Shown piece after piece: positions 31,232 to 41,632 of a stretch of 64,000 bases of DNA; position 1 is the first letter of the stretch, and the number at the start of each line of letters is the position of its first letter. The stretch is from Aphanomyces cochlioides (taxonomy: Eukaryota > Oomycota > Saprolegniomycetes > Saprolegniales > Verrucalvaceae). The position numbers and the translations under genes were made by a program. Location of the stretch: NCBI GenBank assembly GCA_019828595.1, contig JAHQRK010000006.1, positions 62,001 to 126,000 of the forward strand. The letters run 5' to 3'. Below the pieces are notes generated by a model. The model was not told the origin of the DNA. It did no database searches and saw nothing but the letters and a program-made list of their open reading frames with translations.

Positions 31232-33124
31232 CTAAGTGGTGAGCTTAGCGCGTTGGTTCTTGTTTGCTTGGATGTGAGTCGTCGCAGGAGGAGCTTTTTG
31301 CTGTTGGGCTGTCTGTGACTTTGGAGCCTTCTTTGGAGTTTGAGGTTTGGCAGCTTCCTGTGTGGTCTTGTTCTGTGTCTTGGGAGTGTCTTGAGGTTTC
31401 GATGGTGTTTGAGGCTTCGAGACAGGTTGGGTCTTGGCTTGAGCCGCTGATTTTGTGGGTGTTTGGGTCTTGGTTGGGGTTGGAGCCTTTTGTGGAGTCT
31501 TCTTCTTTGGCGTCTGCTTGGCTTGCTTCTTTGGAAGAGGCTCCGTCCAGTCGATCAAGATGGACATCATGTCACCGATCTCTTGACGGAACTCCTTCTT
31601 CTCTTGGAAGTTGGTGCGTCGAGACTTGACGGTCTCAAATCCGCTCAAATCTTCGCTCGCGTCGACAGCCTGATTGGAGACGACGACGACATTGCCCACT
31701 TTGTGATCCAACTCGGCATGGAGTTGGACGGTGGAGCTGCGAGGACGGACGGGAGCTGGGACATACTCGTATGGCTCGAGGAGGATTTCCATGATGGCAC
31801 GCTTTTCACGTTTCTGGGCATCCGTGAGAGATCGACGACGGTGGAGAGGTTTGGCTGGTTTCACGACAGACGACTTGGTGGGAGCTTTGACCTTGGAGGC
31901 GGTATTCTTCTTGGCGACAGGTGTGGAGTGAGGGAAGGTCTTTTGAGCAGGTGTCTTTTGCTTTGGGGTGAATGAAGTGGGTTTGGCACCATGCTTCTTG
32001 TTCTTTGTCATATCGTGTGGCTTCTTGTTGCGAGGCTTCCAGTCTTTGCCAGTGTCGCCAATGAGGATGTTGAGGATTTGTTGCATCTCGACTTGTTGAG
32101 CTGGCGTCAAAGTCATCTTGGGAACCGGACGGGAAGTAGCAGCAGATGATGTTTGGGGACGAGGGCTATGAGTGGTGGCTTTCTGAGTCTTTTGCCTTGG
32201 CTTGGCCGAAGTTGGTCGAGTGGATGGGTTTTGGTTAGGTTGCTTGGTATGAGGTTTCACAGTCTTGTTGCGAGGCTTCCAGTCTTTGCCAGCATCATCA
32301 ATCAAGATGTTGAGAATTTGCTGCATCTCGAGTTGTTGATCTGGAGACAGGGATAGCTTGGAGTGGGTTTGGGCCTTCTTCTGGGTCACAGGAGGGGACT
32401 GGGTCGTCGCTGTCTTGGCTGGAGTGTTTTGCTTTGTCTTGGCAGAACCAGGTCGTGTGGTTGGCTTTTGGTTGGTTTGAGGCTTCTTGGCAGGAGGTGT
32501 CCAGTCTTCGTCAATCAAGATGTGGAGGATTTCTTTTTGTTCTTGGAGTTGAGCTGGAGACATCGAGACCTTGCGAGTTAGAGCTGTCTTCGGGACTTGT
32601 TGAACTGGAGTTGTCGACTTTTGACTGGCCTTGGACGCTTTGGCATCTTGAGGCTTTGGAGCTTGGGCCTTTGGCGTCTTTTGGGCTTGCTTGGGAGTTG
32701 GCTGAGGTTGCTTGTTGGTCTTGTCGTTCCAATCCTCATCGATCAAGATGTTGAGGATTTGCTGCATCTCGAGTTGCTGGGCTGGGGTCATGGATTTCGT
32801 CTTGGTTGGTTGTTGGACGGGTGCAGCCTTGGACGTTTGGTTTTGTTTTGGTGTTTCGGTCTGTTTGGTTGGTCCGACAGCTTTGGTTGGAGCCGTGGCA
32901 TTCTTTTGTTGTTTTGATTGATGTTGTTTGTTGTCTTGTGTCTTGGCATGTTTTTGATCTTGCTTGGTGGTTTGTTGAGGCGTCACTGGCTTGACTTGAG
33001 TTTTGTGTTGTTGAGCCGAGTGCGGGTTGGCATTTTTCTGTTCTTGTGTCTGTGTCGTCTGCTGTGGCGCAGACGTTGGTTTGGCCGGTGAGGCGGTGGA
33101 CGTCAAACCGAGAAAGGAAAGCAT
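31232..33124 (-). CDS. Array gene copy 11, intact 630-aa six-motif protein
   Basis: The product matches copy 3 residue for residue. This is the last copy that has a standard spacer upstream of its start codon. Confidence 0.8.
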   Translation of the reverse strand: MLSFLGLTSTASPAKPTSAPQQTTQTQEQKNANPHSAQQHKTQVKPVTPQQTTKQDQKHAKTQDNKQHQSKQQKNATAPTKAVGPTKQTETPKQNQTSKAAPVQQPTKTKSMTPAQQLEMQQILNILIDEDWNDKTNKQPQPTPKQAQKTPKAQAPKPQDAKASKASQKSTTPVQQVPKTALTRKVSMSPAQLQEQKEILHILIDEDWTPPAKKPQTNQKPTTRPGSAKTKQNTPAKTATTQSPPVTQKKAQTHSKLSLSPDQQLEMQQILNILIDDAGKDWKPRNKTVKPHTKQPNQNPSTRPTSAKPRQKTQKATTHSPRPQTSSAATSRPVPKMTLTPAQQVEMQQILNILIGDTGKDWKPRNKKPHDMTKNKKHGAKPTSFTPKQKTPAQKTFPHSTPVAKKNTASKVKAPTKSSVVKPAKPLHRRRSLTDAQKREKRAIMEILLEPYEYVPAPVRPRSSTVQLHAELDHKVGNVVVVSNQAVDASEDLSGFETVKSRRTNFQEKKEFRQEIGDMMSILIDWTEPLPKKQAKQTPKKKTPQKAPTPTKTQTPTKSAAQAKTQPVSKPQTPSKPQDTPKTQNKTTQEAAKPQTPKKAPKSQTAQQQKAPPATTHIQANKNQRAKLTT

Positions 33125-33797
33125 GGTGGAGGGGATTGCAAATTGGAATGTGTCTTGGTGAGATAGCTCTCTCGATGGCAGATCTTTTGATTGGAGTGGC
33201 TCATGTTGCAGGGCCAGCCAAGTGATAATCCTAACGGCATATCATAAGATTGTATCCATGATACAATCGGTTTCAAGACTGTATTGGGCGTTGACATCGA
33301 TGTCTCTACCATCGTCCGTGAACTCACCTCTCGATGAATCACTCCAAGGATTGAAGGTGCAATATATTGCACGCAGCAGTGTTCGATGCCTGAGGGTAAA
33401 TGCGATGTTCGTTCAGGAAATGCTATTCTTGTGCTACCCCGGCAGGATGAATGAATTCTTCATTGGATCGGCTATGTGACTCAGGAGGTGTATCCTCTCT
33501 GCTATGAATTGAGAGATCGCTTAACAACTTTGATGATCATCAGACAATTGAATATTGATAGCGGCGAACTCGTCTGGCGGAAGTATGAGAAACATATGAG
33601 GATTATCATCGTGGGAGATTTTCCTTCCATTTGAGTATGGAGCAAACATTGTGAAGTTGTTCTAGGACGCTGGAGGCGACCCAACAGGTATGTCACTCTT
33701 AGTTGGTATTACATTTGAATGTGGCGATTGCAGGGTAGACGAAATCTACGCAGTTGTGAATATACTCTAGTCCGAGTGATAGAATGATATGCTACGT

Positions 33798-35690
33798 CTA
33801 AGTGGTGAGCTTAGCGCGTTGGTTCTTGTTTGCTTGGATGTGAGTCGTCGCAGGAGGAGCTTTTTGCTGTTGGGCTGTCTGTGACTTTGGAGCCTTCTTT
33901 GGAGTTTGAGGTTTGGCAGCTTCCTGTGTGGTCTTGTTCTGTGTCTTGGGAGTGTCTTGAGGTTTCGATGGTGTTTGAGGCTTCGAGACAGGTTGGGTCT
34001 TGGCTTGAGCCGCTGATTTTGTGGGTGTTTGGGTCTTGGTTGGGGTTGGAGCCTTTTGTGGAGTCTTCTTCTTTGGCGTCTGCTTGGCTTGCTTCTTTGG
34101 AAGAGGCTCCGTCCAGTCGATCAAGATGGACATCATGTCACCGATCTCTTGACGGAACTCCTTCTTCTCTTGGAAGTTGGTGCGTCGAGACTTGACGGTC
34201 TCAAATCCGCTCAAATCTTCGCTCGCGTCGACAGCCTGATTGGAGACGACGACGACATTGCCCACTTTGTGATCCAACTCGGCATGGAGTTGGACGGTGG
34301 AGCTGCGAGGACGGACGGGAGCTGGGACATACTCGTATGGCTCGAGGAGGATTTCCATGATGGCACGCTTTTCACGTTTCTGGGCATCCGTGAGAGATCG
34401 ACGACGGTGGAGAGGTTTGGCTGGTTTCACGACAGACGACTTGGTGGGAGCTTTGACCTTGGAGGCGGTATTCTTCTTGGCGACAGGTGTGGAGTGAGGG
34501 AAGGTCTTTTGAGCAGGTGTCTTTTGCTTTGGGGTGAATGAAGTGGGTTTGGCACCATGCTTCTTGTTCTTTGTCATATCGTGTGGCTTCTTGTTGCGAG
34601 GCTTCCAGTCTTTGCCAGTGTCGCCAATGAGGATGTTGAGGATTTGTTGCATCTCGACTTGTTGAGCTGGCGTCAAAGTCATCTTGGGAACCGGACGGGA
34701 AGTAGCAGCAGATGATGTTTGGGGACGAGGGCTATGAGTGGTGGCTTTCTGAGTCTTTTGCCTTGGCTTGGCCGAAGTTGGTCGAGTGGATGGGTTTTGG
34801 TTAGGTTGCTTGGTATGAGGTTTCACAGTCTTGTTGCGAGGCTTCCAGTCTTTGCCAGCATCATCAATCAAGATGTTGAGAATTTGCTGCATCTCGAGTT
34901 GTTGATCTGGAGACAGGGATAGCTTGGAGTGGGTTTGGGCCTTCTTCTGGGTCACAGGAGGGGACTGGGTCGTCGCTGTCTTGGCTGGAGTGTTTTGCTT
35001 TGTCTTGGCAGAACCAGGTCGTGTGGTTGGCTTTTGGTTGGTTTGAGGCTTCTTGGCAGGAGGTGTCCAGTCTTCGTCAATCAAGATGTGGAGGATTTCT
35101 TTTTGTTCTTGGAGTTGAGCTGGAGACATCGAGACCTTGCGAGTTAGAGCTGTCTTCGGGACTTGTTGAACTGGAGTTGTCGACTTTTGACTGGCCTTGG
35201 ACGCTTTGGCATCTTGAGGCTTTGGAGCTTGGGCCTTTGGCGTCTTTTGGGCTTGCTTGGGAGTTGGCTGAGGTTGCTTGTTGGTCTTGTCGTTCCAATC
35301 CTCATCGATCAAGATGTTGAGGATTTGCTGCATCTCGAGTTGCTGGGCTGGGGTCATGGATTTCGTCTTGGTTGGTTGTTGGACGGGTGCAGCCTTGGAC
35401 GTTTGGTTTTGTTTTGGTGTTTCGGTCTGTTTGGTTGGTCCGACAGCTTTGGTTGGAGCCGTGGCATTCTTTTGTTGTTTTGATTGATGTTGTTTGTTGT
35501 CTTGTGTCTTGGCATGTTTTTGATCTTGCTTGGTGGTTTGTTGAGGCGTCACTGGCTTGACTTGAGTTTTGTGTTGTTGAGCCGAGTGCGGGTTGGCATT
35601 TTTCTGTTCTTGTGTCTGTGTCGTCTGCTGTGGCGCAGACGTTGGTTTGGCCGGTGAGGCGGTGGACGTCAAACCGAGAAAGGAAAGCAT
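33798..35690 (-). CDS. Array gene copy 12 (outermost 5' copy), intact 630-aa protein, different promoter region
   Basis: The coding sequence is identical to copy 3. Only the first 28 bp upstream of the ATG (35691-35718) match the standard spacer; beyond that the upstream sequence is a strongly diverged relative. If the spacer carries the promoter, this copy may be expressed differently from copies 1-11, all of which share one upstream region. Confidence 0.8.
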   Translation of the reverse strand: MLSFLGLTSTASPAKPTSAPQQTTQTQEQKNANPHSAQQHKTQVKPVTPQQTTKQDQKHAKTQDNKQHQSKQQKNATAPTKAVGPTKQTETPKQNQTSKAAPVQQPTKTKSMTPAQQLEMQQILNILIDEDWNDKTNKQPQPTPKQAQKTPKAQAPKPQDAKASKASQKSTTPVQQVPKTALTRKVSMSPAQLQEQKEILHILIDEDWTPPAKKPQTNQKPTTRPGSAKTKQNTPAKTATTQSPPVTQKKAQTHSKLSLSPDQQLEMQQILNILIDDAGKDWKPRNKTVKPHTKQPNQNPSTRPTSAKPRQKTQKATTHSPRPQTSSAATSRPVPKMTLTPAQQVEMQQILNILIGDTGKDWKPRNKKPHDMTKNKKHGAKPTSFTPKQKTPAQKTFPHSTPVAKKNTASKVKAPTKSSVVKPAKPLHRRRSLTDAQKREKRAIMEILLEPYEYVPAPVRPRSSTVQLHAELDHKVGNVVVVSNQAVDASEDLSGFETVKSRRTNFQEKKEFRQEIGDMMSILIDWTEPLPKKQAKQTPKKKTPQKAPTPTKTQTPTKSAAQAKTQPVSKPQTPSKPQDTPKTQNKTTQEAAKPQTPKKAPKSQTAQQQKAPPATTHIQANKNQRAKLTT

Positions 35691-35718
35691 GGTGGAGGGG
35701 ATTGCAAATTGGAATGTG

Positions 35719-36018
35719 AATGAGACAATCGATTCTTTTTCACATGGGCATCAGCTGCCATATTTTAAGAATCAACAGAATGTCGTAAGAATGATCCGAT
35801 GGACTTATCTGTTGATCTTTAGATTGTGTTGGGCGTTGATGAGAATGTCCTCTACCATTGTCATTGAGCCGCTCCATGGGTGGCTGAATGACGTGAATCA
35901 AGGACGAACTTTCCATGGGGATGACGATTCTGGCCATCGTCACGAATCATGACGACCAGGCCGCACACATTCCACAACCTCTTTACTAATTTTAGTATTG
36001 TCGGGTGTTTCGCCGTCA
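35719..36018. other. Diverged spacer remnant at the right edge of the array
   Basis: No gene is seen. The stretch around 35825-35880 (TGTTGGGCGTTGATGAGAATGTCCTC...) aligns by eye with the spacer segment TATTGGGCGTTGACATCGATGTCTC, with many mismatches. This is therefore an old relative of the spacer, not unrelated flank. Confidence 0.5.
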
Positions 36019-36933
36019 ATGGCTGACGATGGATATGCCCGAGCGCATCCGAATGTGCCACTGCCGCGCGTGATTCATGCTGTAAGATAGGACCGCTCTA
36101 CTCTCATTACATATCGTGCTAGACGCATCATGTTCCGGAGCATGCGCGAGTTATAATAGCCGGTGACGTCCATGGCTGCTTTGACGAGCTCCAGAACCTA
36201 CTCCAATCCTGTGCGTATTCTGCGGCAAACGACGTCCTCGTCTTCGTGGGAGACTTGGTCAACAAAGGTCCAAAGTCGGTTGAAGTGGTCCGCTTCGTCC
36301 GTGAAAGCGGAGCCTTGTGTGTTCGAGGAAACCATGACGACGCAGCTCTGAATGCTTACTACAAGCGCCACACCGACCCAGATCCACGTTATGACTACGT
36401 CAATCTGTTGTCCGCTGAGGACGTTGAGTTTCTCGAGCAACTTCCATTCACAATTGATTTGCCCGAGATCAACGCGTTGATTGTCCACGCTGGAATCGTA
36501 CCAGGCGTTTCTCTCGAGAAGCAAAGTCTTGGCAGTTTGTACAAGATGCGATTCCTCAAGGCCAATCCATCAGCGACGCCTTTGGAAGCAGAGGAGCAAG
36601 GGAGTGCGCAATGGGCTCAACAATACCATGGCCCAAAGCTGGTCGTCTTCGGTCATGACGCAAAAGCAGGACTGCAAGTTCGTCACTCTTCATTGCAAAC
36701 TTGACATGACGTGGATGTAGGACACGCCGTACGCTCTGGGCTTGGACACGGGCTGCTGCTACGGGAAGAAGTTGACTGCGGTGATACTGCCGGTAGGATT
36801 TCAATCTCAAATAATGCTGATGATGCTGCAGGAACGACGGCTTGTCTCCGTGCCAGCTCTATCAATGTACACTGCACCAAAATCAAAGCAGCCCTCTTCA
36901 TGGATGGATTGGATCATGCATTTCTTCCGCTAG
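36019..36933 (+). CDS. ApaH/calcineurin-like metallophosphatase, 3 exons, 276 aa
   Basis: Exons 36019-36081, 36123-36677 and 36721-36933 join in frame after removal of 41- and 43-nt introns (GTAAGA...GTGCTAG and GTTCGT...GATGTAG). The protein has the full metal-binding series of the ApaH-like branch of PPP phosphatases: GDVHG (35-39), GDLVNKGP (64-71), GNHDD (90-94), VHAG (about 142-145) and FGHD (about 197-200). After the second intron come YALGLDTGCCYGKKLTAVILP, the typical C-terminal block of symmetrical diadenosine-tetraphosphatase/ApaH-like proteins. Such enzymes hydrolyse dinucleoside polyphosphates, remove 5' caps from RNA (ALPH1 in trypanosomes) or dephosphorylate proteins; the substrate here is not decided by sequence. 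No targeting signal is clear. The start (MADDGYARAHPNV) is the first in-frame ATG of exon 1. A retrotransposon array begins 63 bp past the stop. Confidence 0.85.
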
Positions 36934-36996
36934 GGGCTTTAATGGCAAGGAATAGAAGGTCTTCTGCTCAGTACAGTCGGCAATAGACACCAAGGA

Positions 36997-37261
36997 TGTA
37001 ACCGGGAACACGCGCAGGAGGAAGGCTTAGGAAGCAGAGAGAAAGATGAAAAGTGAATTAGCTTTATCCTGCCTAATGCTAATGAATGCAGAGTCGAACA
37101 GGGCTTGTGAGCCAGTGAATATGAATGGCCTAGAAGGCACCGAGCCAAAGGAATGGCAGAGAGCACAGAGTGCTTCACATGCAGGAAATACAGATGACAT
37201 GCTAACAGCAGGCATGTCATGCCAAGGGTCAAAGAGCAAGTAACCGGAGCGTCCGGTTACA
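36997..37261 (-). repeat. LTR 1 (terminal, 3' side of the element)
   Basis: It begins TGTAACCGGGAACACGCGC, whereas the other three begin with the palindrome TGTAACCGGTTACA. It ends with the inverted repeat TAACCGGA-GCG-TCCGGTTA followed by CA. The changed start is private to this LTR. Confidence 0.92.
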
Positions 37262-37273
37262 ACTCCCCACACT
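37262..37273 (-). other. Polypurine tract, copy 1
   Basis: On the minus strand GAGTGTGGGGAGT lies directly before the 3' LTR, the normal place and composition for the plus-strand primer of an LTR element. The same tract is at 42761-42772 and 48257-48268. Confidence 0.7.
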
Positions 37274-37315
37274 CAAAACAAAGTTCAGCGAGCTTTCAAA
37301 ATGGGAACGCAGGGA

Positions 37316-38699
37316 TCACGTGAGAGGGAGACAGGTCAGCCAGGTATGGCAGTTGGAATTTCGCGGAGCATCGCTGGCGTATGATTGCGAACGCGCAACA
37401 TGGTTCAAGCTTTCGGCGTGTGGAGAAGTCTTCCGTCGCGAACGTCGCCGTAATGATTCGTAAGCTGCAAGCTCCAGTGGTAAGGTTTCTCGAGCTTCTC
37501 TAGCTGATATCCATGTAGGCTCCGTATCGGCCGTTAACGTCGCTGGAGGTGGATGAAGACAGTATTCCAATCCGTTCTGAGAATAGCGCCGGCCTACTAG
37601 GCGGGGAGCGGAAGCGGGGTCGTTCGCAAGTTGCGATGGATCTTTCCCAACGATCTCGAGTGGAGCATCCAGTCTACGTTTTGCCGAGCGGTGCGGCTCC
37701 GAATGCTCATGCGGCGTATGGATATGTCCATGTTGGACCAAGTCGAGTGGCACGATCGCCAAGTCGTGGTCGATCGGTGGATCGACAGCCATATCCTCGG
37801 ACTCCTCCGGCAGCGGCTGCAGAGCCTCTTGAGGTCGTACATCTGCGAACGGATTTGCGCGTTGTGGAGTTGGAACTCCGAGTTCGTGAGCTGACGGATG
37901 AGATTCATCGGCTTTCGGAGAGATCAAAACGAGTATCCGTCCGTTCGTGAGCTGGAGAATTATCTCCATGACTGGTAGTCGATGAAGCGGCCTTTTGCTG
38001 ATATGCAGAATCATATTCGACGCTTGTGGGACTGGATGAAGAGCGAGCAGGCGAGAGGTCGCCACGATCAGGCGTAGCAGGTAAATACCTCTTGATCTTG
38101 CCAACATAGAATGTTGGATGGATTTGCAATTCAGTTGGAAGCTCCAACTTGTATGCAGTGTTGCTGATCTTCTTTGTGACAGGGAACGGGCCAAGCCAAG
38201 GTGGCTGCAATTTTGGGTTTCCTAGCGCCGTCTTGGGCATTGCCGATGCACGTAGTAGGACTAAGTCGCCGACTGAATAAACATTTTTGTTTCCATGACT
38301 TGTCTTGTTGGCTTGCAAAGCCTGCTTTTCTTGAGCTGATGCGAGATTCTCGCGGACATGGAGGAGTAGGGACTTCCTGGATTCGATAAAGTGTTTTACA
38401 CTGGCGATTGTGCGTGCAGGGATAGATCCTCCCCCACTTAAACGTGCAGTATCCACATTGATCGGAAGGCGCGGGTGCCGTAGATGTAGGACATAGACCG
38501 TCAGTTTCAGGGTGGTCCGACGTGGACATGTCAAGGGTGGTGCCACAGAGAGCAAACAGCGCGGACCAGAATTTCGATGTAAAGCGAGGATCGCGGTCTG
38601 AAACGATAAAGGCTGGAAGCCCAAAGCGACAGAAAACATGGTCAAAGTAAAGTTGAGCCGACTCTTCGGCGGTAATGGTGCCGCGGCATGCGACTGCAA
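37316..38699 (-). pseudogene. Retrotransposon copy 1: integrase C-terminal/tail segment (GPY/F and degenerate chromo-like region)
   Basis: The segment carries the GPY/F-type module of gypsy integrases (PPWLGPFPV...TAYKLELP...HPTFYVGKIKRY). After it comes a long acidic linker and then a region resembling a worn chromodomain (NGLEY..., TEPTWISAREA, LAAYE). An extra T at about 37914 breaks the frame between linker and module in this copy. Such a tail normally guides integration to particular chromatin. Equivalent segments are at 42815-44195 (copy 2, broken by a 2-nt loss near 43421) and 48311-49693 (copy 3, open over 460 residues). Confidence 0.7.
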
Positions 38700-40040
38700 T
38701 CAAATATTTGGACAACCTGTCAACACAAGTCCAAATGCCGGTGCGACCGTGCTTGTCGCGTGGTAAGCCAAAGATAAAATCCATGCTGACCGAGGAGAAG
38801 ACCTCGTCAGGTATTGGTAAAGGTGCCAAAGGGGCACGAGTAGCTGGGGAAGCCTTGACGCGTTGGCAGACGTCACAATGCGCTACATAGCGCGATACGA
38901 CCTTGAATAGGCGGGGCCACCAGAATTGCCGTGCTACGGTAAGATAAGTCTTGTCGCGGCCAAAATGTCCTGCTGTTTGGGCGGCATGACAATCATGCAA
39001 AATGTCACGGCGAAGGGCTTCATCTGCCGGAATGGCAAGGCGGCGTGGGCTGGAAGCCATCGTGTAATACACCAAGCCATCATGGACAGAAAAATTCTTG
39101 AGCGAGGATCGCTTCGGCGAAGTAGTGGAATCACATAACAAAGAGAAAATATCAGAAAGCCATTTGTCGGATGTGTAGGACGCACGCACACGGTCGTGGA
39201 GATTCGAGTGCACGTGTGATACATGGTTCAAGCTTGTGTCGTCTGATGTCGATGGACGACGGGAAAGAGCATCCGCATGGACGTTTTGACGTCCAGGTTT
39301 GTATTCAACTGTGAAGTTGAACTCGGCAAAGAAGGCTAACCAGCGAGCCATGCGTTGGCTAATATGAGGAGACTTGACGGCTGTGCGTAAAGATGCATGG
39401 TCTGTGTAGACCACGAAAGGCTTGCTACCTATGAGGTAGATTCGAAACTTCGTGAGGGCGTATTTCATAGCTAGTAGCTCCAAGTCGTGGACAGGGTAGG
39501 CTTTTTCAGCCTTTTGGAGCTGGCGGGATTGATAGGACACAGGTCGGTCGCGACCATCCTCCCCCACTTGCATGAGGCAGCAGCCTATAGCCTTGACAGA
39601 GGCATCACAAACGACCGAGAAGGGTCGAGAAAAGTCGGGTAGCGCCAGGACAGGCGCAGACACGAAGCTGTCTTTCACCGCGTTCAACGCGTCGTGGCAT
39701 TCTTGGGTCCAATCCCAAGGGGTGTCTTTGGCAAGTAAGGCCGATAAAGGTTGTGCCAGCGAGGCAAAATTTGCCGAGAACTTGTGTAGATACGTGGCTA
39801 GACCAACCACTGCGCAACTCAGTTTGAGTAGACGGAACGGGCCAGTCGCGAATGGTTTGGACCTTTGCAGGGTCAGCGCGACAACCATTGATGCCAACAA
39901 AGTCACCCAGAACAGGAATTTCCTCGACACCAAACATACATTTGGCCAAGTTGGCATAGAGACCATTGTCCCGCAGGACGGCAAGTTCTTGACGGAGATG
40001 ATCACGATGGACCTCAAGGTCGGAGCGGGTGGTCGTGCAC
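38131..40040 (-). pseudogene. Retrotransposon copy 1: RT palm end, RNase H and integrase core
   Basis: Going downstream on the minus strand come the RT active-site motif YFDDIYIHS (about 40022-40050), a stretch that shifts frame twice (about 40010-39840), then RNase H (VCDASVKAIGCCL, YTDHASL, ADALSRRP). The integrase zinc finger follows (H...H...CDVCQ), then the catalytic core with MDFIFGLP and SDRDPRF. After HPETDG the core breaks off: the next recognisable family segment (positions 38490 down) is shifted in frame and lies too close, so part of the core is deleted. The deletion is present in all three copies. The polyprotein cannot be made intact. Confidence 0.8.
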
Positions 40041-40080
40041 TATGGATATAAATATCGTCGAAATAAGAGGGAGCAAAGGC

Positions 40081-41600
40081 TCACAAAGGGCGAAGTTTCG
40101 ACGTCATCATGCGGTTGAACGTCGCTGGCGCGTTAGAAAGGCCTTGTGGCATAACGAGCCATTCCCAGAGCATGCCACTTGGAGTGGAGACAGCGGTCTT
40201 AGGAATATCCTGTATACGCATCAGGATCTGGTAGAACCCATCGCGCAAATCGATCGTGGAAAAGAGGGTACTACCCGCCATGCTGTCAATGATGACATCC
40301 TTGCGCGGAATCGGCGTTTGCGCCGGTATCGTGGCTTGATTCAACTTGTTGAAGGCGTGAACGATACGCCAGCCACCGTTGGGTTTCTTGACACAAAATG
40401 TCGGACTTGAGTGCGGCGAGTTGCTCTCGCGCACATGGCCTGCCTTCTTGCGGGCCGCAAAGAATGAGTCGATGAACTCGACCTGATCATGTGGCAATGG
40501 CCACTGGCGTGTAACGCAATACTTGGTCCCCGGGACCAAGTCAATCTCATGGCGGATGCCTTTGTCGCTAGGCAGGGCCGCTGGAACCTCGTCAGGGAAT
40601 ACATCCTTGTACTCCATCAATATGTCGTAGAACGGGCTAGTCTTGAGAGATTCCCATGTCGTTCGTGCTCGCTTTTCAGCATCGTCAAGGACATCCTTGT
40701 CCATCGTGGATGTCGTATGGTGGGTTCCATCTTCTTCTACGCCGATAACCGCGATACTCAGCGGTTCTTGGGCATGCAGGAGTCGCGAAAAGGAGCGAAA
40801 GCTCATCTCCGGCAAAGCCACAATCTCATCTGCCCTGGTGGGCAGTTCTTCAAGGTCACAGGCTGACCGTATAAACTCATCAACCGACAACTTGTCGGGA
40901 ACATCTTGCCTGTCTCGAGAGGGTGCACACTCTCGGAAATCGTACTCATCGATCGACTCTTCTTCGTGGTCGTCGGAAAACTCTTCGGCGATTCGTTGAT
41001 CATTCGCCGGCAAACCTTCAGGTCCGTTTGAAGGTGTATCCAAAGCTGGAATAGCTTGTTCTTCTCGTGGATGGTCCACAATACCATCGCGTGTCCGTGT
41101 TGACGAAGGGTCAATACAAACCACAGCGAGTTCATTACTCTGCGCTGGGTTGGGCACGTAGGAACGTGGAGATGGTGCACCATCGTCTTCAGGCGCCAGT
41201 CAATAATGGGCTGATGGCGTTCGAGCCAACCCATTCCAAGGATCAAATCCCATCGGTCGTCAAGGTTCATAAGGAAGAATTCTTCTCTTGACGAAAAGTC
41301 ACCAATCGATATTGGCAACGCGACAATTTGTCGTGGATTTGAAACAATCCGACCGTCTGCAAGTCGGATGCGTAGAGTGTCGTTAGGTTGAGCCTTGGAC
41401 GTCGATACGCCTGTAGCTCGTGCAATAGTTGCGCGCCGCGCATAATTTTCAGATGCGCCACTGTCTATCAAGACACGGAGGGGGTCGCTGAATCCAGGAA
41501 CTGGAAGCAGGTAGGAGAGCATTTGGTGATGCTCACCTAGGCGGCACAAATTGCCAGGGGCTAGATCAATAGGTTCAGAGGGCGCGGTGTCGGACACCCA
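40081..41600 (-). pseudogene. Retrotransposon copy 1: protease and reverse transcriptase
   Basis: A retropepsin motif LIDSGASENY lies near 41470. A frame change near 41150 separates it from RT. The RT part has the catalytic-domain motifs TIDLRDGFYQI and MPQGLSNAPATF and stops at a TGA at 40081-40083, eleven codons before the YFDD motif, which continues in the same frame. The same nonsense codon is present at 45577 (copy 2) and 51073 (copy 3). The TGA would arise from CGA by one C-to-T change. Confidence 0.8.
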
Positions 41601-41632
41601 TTGATCAACTTGCCCAGTAGGCCGCCCGGCGC

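Larger units (their letters stand above)
5640..35718 (-). repeat. Tandem array: 12 copies of a ~2,566-bp gene unit
   Basis: Twelve start codons lie at 7457, 10024, 12590, 15155, 17723, 20289, 22860, 25426, 27992, 30558, 33124 and 35690, giving periods of 2567, 2566, 2565, 2568, 2566, 2571 and then 2566 five times. A unit is 1,893 bp of coding sequence plus 673 bp of spacer. The homogeneous part runs from about 5850 to 35718, or about 11.6 units. Left of 5850 and right of 35718 the sequence still resembles the unit but is clearly diverged, so the array sits between two old edges. Within it I saw only scattered single-base or few-base differences. Unequal crossing-over with homogenisation is the simplest origin; an assembly that duplicated or miscounted units cannot be excluded from sequence alone. 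Confidence 0.95.

Noticed and set aside
37046..37243. A 65-codon open frame inside each LTR
   Set aside because: It lies on the strand opposite to the element's coding direction, inside the LTR, and has no similarity to a known accessory protein.
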